This document shows positions 5,756 through 12,652 of a stretch of DNA of 14,579 bases, piece by piece. The position numbers were made by a program, and so were the translations under genes. Each line of letters opens with the position of its first letter. Within the stretch, counting starts at the first letter, position 1. The stretch lies in NCBI GenBank assembly GCA_003219925.1, contig QHQU01000129.1, positions 1 to 14,579 of the forward strand, written 5' to 3'. The notes under the pieces are model-generated. The model did not search any database. It was not told where the DNA came from and saw only the letters and a program-made list of their open reading frames with translations. This DNA is from Verrucomicrobiota bacterium (GTDB lineage Bacteria > Verrucomicrobiota > Verrucomicrobiia > Chthoniobacterales > UBA10450).

Positions 5756-8442
5756 CAGCTCACGTGCGAGAAAGTTTGTCCCTGTCTTTCGACAATCAAG
5801 TCGCGGAAACGTTGATTCTCCGGGCGGTCCAATCCTGGATCGTTTTCTAACAATTCGAGCGCGGCCTGGCGCGCCTTCCGCATTAAACCAGCATCCCGCC
5901 TAAGGTCTCCCAGTTTTAGTTCCGGCAACCCGCTTTGGGCAGTGCCGAGGAGATCGCCCGGTCCGCGCAATTCCCAGTCCGCTTCGGCAATCTCAAAACC
6001 GTTAGTTGTTTTCTCCAGCACCGACAGCTTCGTTATCGTTTCGGTGGATTTATCCGAACTGACCAGCCAGCAATGCGAAGTGTGCGCGCCTCGACCGATT
6101 CGGCCGCGTAACTGATGCAGCTGAGACAATCCGAACCGCTCGGCATTTTCAATAAGCATGACTGTGGCATTAGGAATGTCGACGCCCACCTCGATCACGG
6201 TCGTGCTAATCAATGCTTTCGTTTCTCCCGAGCGGAACCTTTGCATGATCGATTGCTTGTCGGGTGAAGCGACTCGTCCATGTAACAATTCGCAGCGAAA
6301 CGGTCGCAACCGTTCCTGCCAGATCTCGAACTCTTTCGCGGCGGCCTTGGCCTCGAGCTTTTCGCTCTCATCGATCAGCGGATAAATGATGTAGGCCTGG
6401 CGTCCGTCACTCAATTGCTCACGCAGGAGCGTGATTGCTTCGCCTAACTGATCGCCGGTAAGCAGATGTGTGATTATTTCGCCGCGGCCGCGGGGCATCT
6501 CATCAATCGTCGAAATTTCGAGGTCGCCGTAAATGGTCATGGTTAACGTCCGTGGAATGGGAGTCGCCGTCATAACAAGAACATCCGGCGCCGGTTCGCG
6601 CGAGGTAAGCTTGGCCCGCTGCGCCACCCCGAACTTATGCTGTTCGTCGATCACGGCGAGGCCCAGATGGGTGAAGTTCACGCCCTCGTAGAGCAACGCA
6701 TGCGTGCCGACGATGATGTGGGGGGTGTTTTTGTTCCCAGCTTCTGCTGGGGAGCGCAGGCTGCCAGCCTGCCGTTCGCGGCAGCTTGCCGCGAACTCTT
6801 CCTGCCTTGCTCGCGGGTACCAAACCCACGGATAATCGTCTTTCGGCTTCGCAATCCCAGCGTCCCAGGGATTCCGCGTTATATATTCAAATTTTTCCTG
6901 GAGGTCGCTTTCCGATCGAATCATTCGGTCAAACGACTCCGATTCCCACACTGGTTCATTGACCTTCTCAATTTTGTTAATTCGATTTGCCGTAAACGAT
7001 TTAATGCTGTGCAGTATTTTGGAGAGCGAAAAGAAAATCGAATTTCCCGATTCGTTCTGGCGTTCGACCATCGGTTCTATCAGGAGATGTACGTGATTTG
7101 GCATCACGCAGGCGCCAAAGAGCTCGTAACGCCGGCCATCCCAGCGACGAATTGATTCGAGTACGACGTCCCGCGCTCTTTCCGAGAGGATGCGACGGTT
7201 TCTTGTACTAAACGTAATCGCGTATTTTGACCAAGGACGTTCGAAATGCGGGAGGCGCCGATGTTGGTATCGTGGCTCGGAAATTCCGGAAGGTGTTGTG
7301 TCCGGCAAGCTGCCGGACACGGCAGGCTGGTAGCCTGCGCTCCCCAGAGATTCGGATTCCCCGCGCGCAAACAACGGCAACGGCGCGTTGTCTTCCTGGC
7401 GTGCGCCGGTGCGGAGCGCGATTCGAATTCCGAGCGGATCGAGCCAGTTGCACAAAACTGCGTAATGTTGCTCCGCCAGAATCTGTGTCGGCGCCATCAA
7501 CGCCGCTTGCGATCCGGACTCGACGGCGAGCAACATTGCTGCGATAGCCACGACCGTTTTCCCAGAGCCAACGTCGCCCTGCAGCAAACGGTTCATCGGC
7601 GTTGCCACCTGCAGATCGCGCTTAACCTCGTTAAAGACCCGTTGCTGCGCACCGGTAAACGCGAATGGGAGCGCCGCAATGAATTGTTCCGCCAGCAAAC
7701 CGCGGCTTTGATGACGGCAACCGACCCGCGCGGAATTTTCCGCGCGCGCGGCCGCGATCTGCATCTGCATCCGGAAAAATTCACCTAGCACCAAATGATC
7801 GCGCACTTTGCGCAACTGTTCGTTGTTCCGCGGAAAATGAATTTTGCGAAGCGCGTTTTCGTCTTCCCCATTACTTAACGACGCCGGCAGAGGGACATCG
7901 GCCGGTGCGACCGCGACTTCTTCGAGCAACCGAAAAATTAATGCCCGCAGGACCCGCTGCGACAAACCTTCCGTCGACGGATAAATTGGGGTGATGCGGC
8001 GGAAATGAATCAAAATTTCTTCGTCGTCTTCGATTACCTCAAATTCCGGATGATCGATGAGCAAACGGGGGCCTTTGCGTTTAACGCGACCGAACACGAC
8101 CAGTTGCTGCCCGGTCGCAATCATCTTTTGGATGTAATGCAGATTAAACCAGCGACAGGTGAGCGGTTGGCTGAGCGCATGCGCGCCACTTTCTTCCAAC
8201 ACGGCTTCAAAAATTTTGCGTCCGCCGAAACGCATCAGTCGGGTCTTTGCCACCTCGCCGCACAAACAAACCGGGCCGATAGTTTCTTCACTTGGAAACC
8301 CACGGAATTCTCGCCGATCTTCGTGCCGGCGTGGATAGTGCCTGAGCAAATCTCCGGCAGTCTCGAGCGCGAGCCGGCGTAACGCGAGGATGCGCGGCCG
8401 CGGAATCCAACTCAATTCTTCCAATGAAGTATTGAGGTCCAT
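5755..8442 (-). CDS. recG: ATP-dependent DNA helicase RecG with an in-frame RAYT transposase insertion
   Basis: RecG remodels stalled replication forks and branched DNA. The 895-residue product has the N-terminal wedge/OB region (about 45-150), Walker A GDVGSGKT (289-296), motif Ia APTQILAEQH, DEQH box (599-602), TATPIPRT (625-632), and the C-terminal helicase lobe with IEVGVDIPNA and QLRGRIGRG. All RecG motifs are intact. Residues 366-565 are foreign: a Y1 transposase domain with translated palindromic ends, inserted in the surface loop between motif Ia and the DEQH box, just before HIIVGTHAL. Removing 199 codons gives 696 residues, a normal RecG length. The true start is the ATG at 8442, which shares a base with the recJ stop (TGATG); a TTG one codon earlier is less likely. 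Whether the fusion is active is unknown. Confidence 0.93.
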   Translation of the reverse strand: MDLNTSLEELSWIPRPRILALRRLALETAGDLLRHYPRRHEDRREFRGFPSEETIGPVCLCGEVAKTRLMRFGGRKIFEAVLEESGAHALSQPLTCRWFNLHYIQKMIATGQQLVVFGRVKRKGPRLLIDHPEFEVIEDDEEILIHFRRITPIYPSTEGLSQRVLRALIFRLLEEVAVAPADVPLPASLSNGEDENALRKIHFPRNNEQLRKVRDHLVLGEFFRMQMQIAAARAENSARVGCRHQSRGLLAEQFIAALPFAFTGAQQRVFNEVKRDLQVATPMNRLLQGDVGSGKTVVAIAAMLLAVESGSQAALMAPTQILAEQHYAVLCNWLDPLGIRIALRTGARQEDNAPLPLFARGESESLGSAGYQPAVSGSLPDTTPSGISEPRYQHRRLPHFERPWSKYAITFSTRNRRILSERARDVVLESIRRWDGRRYELFGACVMPNHVHLLIEPMVERQNESGNSIFFSLSKILHSIKSFTANRINKIEKVNEPVWESESFDRMIRSESDLQEKFEYITRNPWDAGIAKPKDDYPWVWYPRARQEEFAASCRERQAGSLRSPAEAGNKNTPHIIVGTHALLYEGVNFTHLGLAVIDEQHKFGVAQRAKLTSREPAPDVLVMTATPIPRTLTMTIYGDLEISTIDEMPRGRGEIITHLLTGDQLGEAITLLREQLSDGRQAYIIYPLIDESEKLEAKAAAKEFEIWQERLRPFRCELLHGRVASPDKQSIMQRFRSGETKALISTTVIEVGVDIPNATVMLIENAERFGLSQLHQLRGRIGRGAHTSHCWLVSSDKSTETITKLSVLEKTTNGFEIAEADWELRGPGDLLGTAQSGLPELKLGDLRRDAGLMRKARQAALELLENDPGLDRPENQRFRDLIVERQGQTFSHVS
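6749..6795. repeat. REP-like double hairpin, one end of the recG element
   Basis: GCAGGCT-gcc-AGCCTGC (6756-6772) is followed directly by TTCGCGGCA-gct-TGCCGCGAA (6775-6795). Both have three-base loops. In recG it is read as part of the sequence ASCRERQAGSLRSP. Confidence 0.85.
7298..7345. repeat. REP-like double hairpin, other end of the recG element
   Basis: GTGTCCGGCA-agc-TGCCGGACAC (7298-7320) is followed by GCAGGCT-ggt-AGCCTGC (7322-7338) and CGCTCCCC. It is the inverted counterpart of 6749-6795. The inner stem keeps the core of the other end, but its outer base pairs differ in a paired way. In recG it is read as SAGYQPAVSGSLPDTTP. Confidence 0.85.
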
Positions 8443-10136
8443 CAATCTAACGAGGCCGCGCTGCGCAGCGCTTTGACGTGCAAATCGATTCGGGTCTCAC
8501 TTTCGTAAACATTGCTGTGGATATGAAAAGCGACGTCCCAGGGCGCCGGCGGCAGCTCGGAACTTGCGCCGTCAAAAAAGATCGCGCGTTGATGCCAGTT
8601 GCGCTGTTTTAGTCGGAGCTCGAGATGCCGTTCCCCGACCAGCCGCGGTGGGCGGGCCGCTTCCACCGCCGAAGAGACAAAGATCGGTTGCGGATTTCCA
8701 TTACCGAATGGTTGCAACATTTCGTGCCAGTGCAGCAAATCGAAGTTGATCTCCGCCAGCGCTATTTCCGCGTCGAGGTGCAATCGTGGAGCGAGCGCTT
8801 CGTCCGACAATTGCCGGCGCACGCCATCTAAAAACTGCTGGCGAAATTTCGGCAGATTTTCTTCGCGCAAACTCACTCCTGCAGCCATTTCGTGCCCGCC
8901 AAATTTTTCCAGCGTTCCGCTGCATTCGCCGAGGGCCCGCACCATTGAACAACCCTCGATACTGCGTCCGCTTCCTTTTCCTGCGCCGCTCTGGTCAAAC
9001 CCCACGATGATCGTCGGGCGGTAATATTTTTTGGAGATGCGCGACGCGACGATCCCAAGAACGCCTGGATGCCAGCCACGCGCGCCAAGGACGATTCCGG
9101 CATCCCGGGATGCATCAAAATTTTTGACGAGTTCCTCTTCAGCCTGTCGCAGAATCTGTTTTTCAACTTCCTGGCGTTCCCGGTTCTGAGCGTCCAGTTC
9201 ACGCGCGAGTTCCCCGGCTTCGATCGGGCTGTCCGTTATCAACAAACGCAGCGCTTTCTCGGCTGTGGCCAGGCGACCAGCCGCATTCAAACGCGGACCC
9301 AGCCGGAAGCCGATATCATCCGGCATCACCGCCTGCTTTACCCCAGCGATCTCCATTAGCTTCGCAATTCCGGGGCGACGCGATCGTTCGATCATGGTCG
9401 AGCCGCTTCTAACAAAGACTCGATTATCACCATGCAAGGGAACTATGTCCGCGACCGTGCCCAGTGCGACGAGGTCAAGCGCCGTTTTAAGATCGAAATC
9501 GATGCGTCGTCTTTTTAAGAGGGCGTGGCAAAGTTTAAAAGTCAGCCCGACACTGCAAAGGTAATCGAACCCGGAATTCGTGGTCTTCGGATTCACCAGC
9601 AGGCAATCTGGCAGCTCCGACTTGGGTTCGTGATGATCGAGAACAATGACGTCGATACCAGCGCGTTTAATTGAATCAATTTCACCGAGCGAGGACGTCC
9701 CACAATCAATCGCGATGAGTAATTCCGGATTGTGCTGGCGGAGACAGCGCGCAACTCCCTCCGCGCTCAGACCGTAGCCTTCTTCCATTCGGAGAGGCAA
9801 AAAAAGTGCCGCCTCGTTTCCATAAGCACGCAGAACTTCGGACAAAAGCGCAAGAGAAGTTACGCCATCGACATCGTAATCGCCGAATAGGACTATGCGT
9901 TGACGGTGATCGATGGCGTGAAAAATCCGCTCAACCGCCTCATGCATTCCCCCGATCAAGAATGGGTCGGCGAGAGCGGCGAGCCGCGGATTTAGAAACG
10001 AGAGAACATCGTCGGTGCATTTGAAATCGCGGCGCTGAAGAAGGCGTGCGATGCACTCAGACCGGCACAGGTCCGGCCACGAAATCCCACTGCTGGCCGG
10101 CGCGGGGTCGGGCGCCAAAATCCACCGAGGTTGCAC
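8442..10136 (-). CDS. recJ: Single-stranded-DNA-specific exonuclease RecJ
   Basis: A 5'-3' single-strand exonuclease of recombination and mismatch repair, cytoplasmic, using Mn/Mg. The 564-residue protein shows the DHH-family metal motifs in order: DYDVDG (86-91), DCGTSS (144-149), DHHEPK (167-172) and GTVADIVPL (226-234). They are followed by GPRLNAAGRL, the DHHA1 region GWHPGVLGIVASRI, SGRS and GGHEMAAG, and a C-terminal OB-like part. Length is normal. The start is a GTG at 10136 (VQPRWILAPD); no ATG lies near. The stop overlaps the recG ATG (TGATG), so recJ and recG are probably made together, fitting their shared role in fork and recombination repair. An 84-nt gap separates it from the DUF72 gene upstream. 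Confidence 0.95.
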   Translation of the reverse strand: MQPRWILAPDPAPASSGISWPDLCRSECIARLLQRRDFKCTDDVLSFLNPRLAALADPFLIGGMHEAVERIFHAIDHRQRIVLFGDYDVDGVTSLALLSEVLRAYGNEAALFLPLRMEEGYGLSAEGVARCLRQHNPELLIAIDCGTSSLGEIDSIKRAGIDVIVLDHHEPKSELPDCLLVNPKTTNSGFDYLCSVGLTFKLCHALLKRRRIDFDLKTALDLVALGTVADIVPLHGDNRVFVRSGSTMIERSRRPGIAKLMEIAGVKQAVMPDDIGFRLGPRLNAAGRLATAEKALRLLITDSPIEAGELARELDAQNRERQEVEKQILRQAEEELVKNFDASRDAGIVLGARGWHPGVLGIVASRISKKYYRPTIIVGFDQSGAGKGSGRSIEGCSMVRALGECSGTLEKFGGHEMAAGVSLREENLPKFRQQFLDGVRRQLSDEALAPRLHLDAEIALAEINFDLLHWHEMLQPFGNGNPQPIFVSSAVEAARPPRLVGERHLELRLKQRNWHQRAIFFDGASSELPPAPWDVAFHIHSNVYESETRIDLHVKALRSAASLD

Positions 10137-10220
10137 TGATTATTTTATGCGCGGGTGAACCGCTGACAACCAGCGCCAATTTCTTTGATTTTTATGTTCG
10201 CTCGTTGGGGAGTTTCCACA

Positions 10221-11084
10221 TCATTTCATTTTGCGGACGAGCGTTTGAGCATCGAAAGGGGCGTGCACTTTCGCGTCGTTGTCAAAATAGACGAATAAAT
10301 CGTGCTCCTCGGATTTTCTTTTGGCAGTAACAAGTTTCGCATCCTTCGACTGCTGTCCTTTGCGCCACAGTTTCAGTCGCGTCGCCCACCAATCGAGCGC
10401 ACGGTCACTGTAGCCGCTGGTATAGAGTTGAGTATCGCCATGGAGGCGGCAATAAACGAAATTTGCGGTCAAATCTTCCGCGTAAGGCCATTTTCCGGCG
10501 GTGTCGGCAAAAACGAAGGCGATATTGAACTCGCGCAACAATTCGAAAAAATCAGGGACCAAAAAACTCACGTGCCGAATTTCTACGCAATAACGCAGGG
10601 CCCGATTGCACTTTACTTTCAGCCAGGCGCGCGTCTTTAGCTTCGAGTCATGCCGGCGACCGAGAAGCGCGGCTTTTTTCGTTGTTTTTGGCAGTAATTG
10701 AAAAAATTCCCGGAAACGTTTTTCGTTCCAACCAAAGTTCGGTGGAAATTGCCAGAGAATCGGGCCCAGTTTTTCCTCAAGCGCGAGAACGCCGGAAGCA
10801 AAGAAATTCGCCAACGGCACTTCAACCTCACGCAATTTTTTCATGTGGGTGATGAAACGCGCGCCTTTGACGCTAAAGAGAAAATTTGCCGGCGTTTCCT
10901 CGTACCAGTGCCGATAGCTCGTCGGTCGTTGCAGCGAATAAAAAGATCCGTTGAGCTCAATGGAATTGAATGCGCGGGAGGCGAATTCCAGTTCGCGTCG
11001 ATGTGGCCATCCCTTTGGATAAAACACGCCACGCCAGCCGGCATAATTCCAACCGGAAATGCCAATGCGAACCTCGCTTTTCAC
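10221..11084 (-). CDS. DUF72 (YecE-like) protein
   Basis: A 287-residue protein of the DUF72 family, a TIM-barrel-like fold of unproven function. Characteristic motifs are the N-terminal VRIGISGWNYAGWRGVFYP, LEFASRAFNSIELNGSFYSL, FLFSVKGARFITHMKKL, LGPILWQFPPNF, CVEIRHVSF and the end region VYCRLHGDTQLYTSGYSD with VYFDNDAKVHAPFDAQ. The GTG at 11084 is chosen as start because it overlaps the mqnA stop as GTGA, a common coupling arrangement, and puts the family's conserved N-terminus at the beginning. A TTG at 11135 would add 17 residues unlike the family. It sits between menaquinone and repair genes with no obvious functional link. Confidence 0.85.
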   Translation of the reverse strand: MKSEVRIGISGWNYAGWRGVFYPKGWPHRRELEFASRAFNSIELNGSFYSLQRPTSYRHWYEETPANFLFSVKGARFITHMKKLREVEVPLANFFASGVLALEEKLGPILWQFPPNFGWNEKRFREFFQLLPKTTKKAALLGRRHDSKLKTRAWLKVKCNRALRYCVEIRHVSFLVPDFFELLREFNIAFVFADTAGKWPYAEDLTANFVYCRLHGDTQLYTSGYSDRALDWWATRLKLWRKGQQSKDAKLVTAKRKSEEHDLFVYFDNDAKVHAPFDAQTLVRKMK

Positions 11085-12622
11085 ACCAGATTTAACCGCA
11101 AATCTGGAGCAACATCGATTTTGTTCAGAAGACAACGACGATGAAATTCACGCAGCCCGGCTTTCTCGCGTTCACCGAAATCAAAGAAAAGGTGCTCCCG
11201 ATAATATTTCCGGCAGAACGTCGGAGATACTTCCGATTGGGAAAGAGCGAGCTCATCGATGCTGGCGATGTTGTGGTCACGAAGCGCGCGCAGTTTATCT
11301 GCGATCTCTTTTGCGTTTTCGATTTCCGGGCGAATTAACCAAAAGGCGAAGGCAAATGGAAGCGATGTCATTTTCGTCCAAGCTTCCGCCAGGTCCCAAT
11401 AGTGATAGCGCTCGCCATGCTCTGCGCGAAAACGAATCGCCTGGTCACCGATGAGCAGCCGGAACACAGGCCGTTGGCCTGTGCGCCCAGAAGACATGCT
11501 GTCCGCTGTCTCGGATTCAGCGGAGTGCAACTCCGCTGGGCGCACAGACTGTAAGTCTGTGTTCCGCAGCTTTTCATCGAGCGAGAGAACGAAGGCGCCA
11601 GTGCACAAATGCGCTTTTTCCGGATTGCGGGCGATATAGTCCCGGCATTTTATGAGCGCATTCCAATCCCGTACGATTCGATCGAAACTCTCTTCCATCC
11701 AGACGCTCCCGCTACGTCCCAGCGTCTTGTTAATTTGACGCGCGCTATAGCTCTTCCACGAGCGTAAAATCTCTTTGAGAGAGTGACCCGGCAACGGCTG
11801 CACAAGCGCGTGCACGTGGTTCGGCATGATCACGAACGCATCGAGATGGTAGCGCTGTGAATCGAAATGCCGCAGAGCTTCGGCTACGACCGCTGCTGCC
11901 TTTGGCTCTCGTAGAAGACAACTGCCATGGCCCTGATCAAGCCAATCCTCCCGGACTTGGAGGAATCGCCGTCGATATTCTTTTCTCGCTTCCTCATCCA
12001 AAGGTTCAGGATGGAACCGGCGCCAGTTTTGTAATTCGTCCCGCCATTGACTCGCTAACGATGCTGGAACTGCATCCGCGAGACGAAAGGTGACGAAATA
12101 CGTCGCCCCCACTTGTTCCCAATGGGGAAGGTTGCGACGGCTGCGCTGCAGTTCGCCCTGTTCATCAAAAGGGCGGAACACAGGCCGTTGGCCTGTGCGC
12201 CCAGCGGACATTTTGTCCGCTGTCTCGGATTCAGCGGAGTGCAACTCCGCTGGGCGCACAGACTGTAAGTCTGTGTTCCGAACCAGACGCGGATTTAGAT
12301 CACGTTGATCAAGGAGACAGCGCAACAGTGCCACAGACGTTTCCGAGGCAGGATCAATGTCGATTTCCTGTGCGCGCGAAAGATCTTCATTGTGCGCGAC
12401 GATGACGCTGTAGACCGCGCCATGGGCGGAAATTGAAACTCCATCAACGATTCGGTAGATCGGCCGTCGCAAATATTCCAAGCTGGAGACCAACGCAACA
12501 TCGAGATCCCCATGCTGAAGTTTTCGGCAAAGGGCAGCCGGATCATCGAAATCAACCGCGCCGGACCAGCCATAAATCAGCGGGCGAGCATTAAGATATT
12601 TAACGCAGCCAATGCGCAGCAT
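11081..12622 (-). CDS. mqnA: Chorismate dehydratase MqnA with an in-frame RAYT transposase insertion
   Basis: MqnA turns chorismate into 3-[(1-carboxyvinyl)oxy]benzoate, the first step of the futalosine route to menaquinone. Residues 1-114 match the family N-terminal part (LRIGCVKYLNARPL, GDLDVALVSSLEYLRRP, SISAHGAVYSVIVAHNEDL, SETSVALLRCLL). Residues 389-513 match the C-terminal part (LLIGDQAIRF, DLAEAWTKMTSLPFAFAFWLIRP, YYREHLFFDFGEREKAGLREF). Residues 115-388 are a translated RAYT element. The host parts total only about 239 residues, shorter than the 270-290 I recall for MqnA, so the junction may have lost host codons or overwritten a variable loop. The frame is open throughout and the neighbouring mqnE is intact, so a functional fusion is plausible but unproven. 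It starts 30 nt after mqnE and its stop overlaps the DUF72 start. Confidence 0.88.
   Translation of the reverse strand: MLRIGCVKYLNARPLIYGWSGAVDFDDPAALCRKLQHGDLDVALVSSLEYLRRPIYRIVDGVSISAHGAVYSVIVAHNEDLSRAQEIDIDPASETSVALLRCLLDQRDLNPRLVRNTDLQSVRPAELHSAESETADKMSAGRTGQRPVFRPFDEQGELQRSRRNLPHWEQVGATYFVTFRLADAVPASLASQWRDELQNWRRFHPEPLDEEARKEYRRRFLQVREDWLDQGHGSCLLREPKAAAVVAEALRHFDSQRYHLDAFVIMPNHVHALVQPLPGHSLKEILRSWKSYSARQINKTLGRSGSVWMEESFDRIVRDWNALIKCRDYIARNPEKAHLCTGAFVLSLDEKLRNTDLQSVRPAELHSAESETADSMSSGRTGQRPVFRLLIGDQAIRFRAEHGERYHYWDLAEAWTKMTSLPFAFAFWLIRPEIENAKEIADKLRALRDHNIASIDELALSQSEVSPTFCRKYYREHLFFDFGEREKAGLREFHRRCLLNKIDVAPDLRLNLV
11460..11566. repeat. 107-bp BIME-like unit, copy A
   Basis: It matches copy B (12174-12280) at 103 of 107 positions by hand count. 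Its layout is REP (49 bp), a 9-bp spacer tctcggatt, then inverted REP (49 bp), giving four triloop hairpins. All four differences from copy B lie at 11491-11500 and break the second hairpin of this copy. It is translated inside mqnA as the peptide starting RNTDLQSVRPAELHSAES. Confidence 0.9.
12174..12280. repeat. 107-bp BIME-like unit, copy B
   Basis: It has four perfect hairpins with three-base loops: CACAGGCC/GGCCTGTG, CAGCGGACA/TGTCCGCTG (12202-12222), CAGCGGAGT/ACTCCGCTG (12232-12252) and CACAGACT/AGTCTGTG. The two halves (12174-12222 and 12232-12280) are inverted copies around a 9-bp spacer. It is in the same translation phase as copy A (offset 714 bp, 238 codons). Confidence 0.9.
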
Positions 12623-12652
12623 TTGTCGCGGGTGAAAGGGATTGCGCCCTAA

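Larger units (their letters stand above)
6749..7345 (-). mobile_element. RAYT element inserted in frame in recG (Y1/HUH transposase)
   Basis: The element is 597 bp, exactly 199 codons. Its outer ends (6749-6774 and 7320-7345) are 26-bp inverted repeats with one mismatch, each enclosing a hairpin GCAGGCT/AGCCTGC. Inside each lies a second hairpin (6775-6795 and 7298-7320). Between them is a Y1_Tnp domain on the minus strand in the recG frame: the N-terminal motif RRLPHFERP, the HUH pair in MPNHVHLLIEP (RecG residues 450 and 452), and the catalytic tyrosine in FEYITRNPWDAG (520), followed by DDYPWVWYP. All catalytic residues are present, so it could be active. No methionine occurs in frame before MPNHVH, so an independent product would need a non-ATG start. 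No target duplication is seen, as expected for Y1 enzymes. Confidence 0.9.
11460..12280 (-). mobile_element. RAYT element inserted in frame in mqnA, bounded by 107-bp direct repeats
   Basis: Two 107-bp direct repeats (11460-11566, 12174-12280) enclose a Y1_Tnp coding segment read in the mqnA frame. The transposase starts near RRNLPHWEQVGATYFVTFRL (162-181 of MqnA), carries the HUH pair in VIMPNHVHALVQP (His269, His271) and the catalytic tyrosine in CRDYIARNPEKAHL (Tyr329), with SGSVWMEESFDRIVRD between. It is a clearly different RAYT lineage from the one in recG: it has a longer N-terminal segment (about 190-245) and different palindromes. All catalytic residues are present. An in-frame ATG inside the upstream repeat (MSAGRTGQ) could start a separate transposase. 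The repeats are direct, unlike the inverted ends of the recG element. Confidence 0.88.

Noticed and set aside
6635..7155. Plus-strand and other open frames across the recG insert and elsewhere (for example 89-397, 1306-1893, 2502-2897)
   Set aside because: They run opposite or out of phase to well-supported genes and encode no recognisable domains, as expected of shadow frames in this base composition.
6749..7345. Intein inside RecG
   Set aside because: The insert lacks a nucleophile (Cys/Ser) at its first position, a terminal His-Asn and any Hint-type blocks. Its content is a Y1 transposase with palindromic ends.
11460..12280. Self-splicing intron or IStron inside mqnA or recG
   Set aside because: The non-coding ends are too short for a group I or II ribozyme core, and the reading frame stays open through the whole insert, so RNA splicing is not needed to explain it.
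11460..12280. CRISPR-like array from repeated palindromes
   Set aside because: There are only two direct copies with a protein-coding segment between them. Each copy is a double inverted unit, with no regular spacers and no cas gene.
11081..12622. mqnA as a simple pseudogene
   Set aside because: The frame is open from start to stop with both family halves conserved, and the downstream overlap is kept. Loss of function is possible but is not shown by the sequence.
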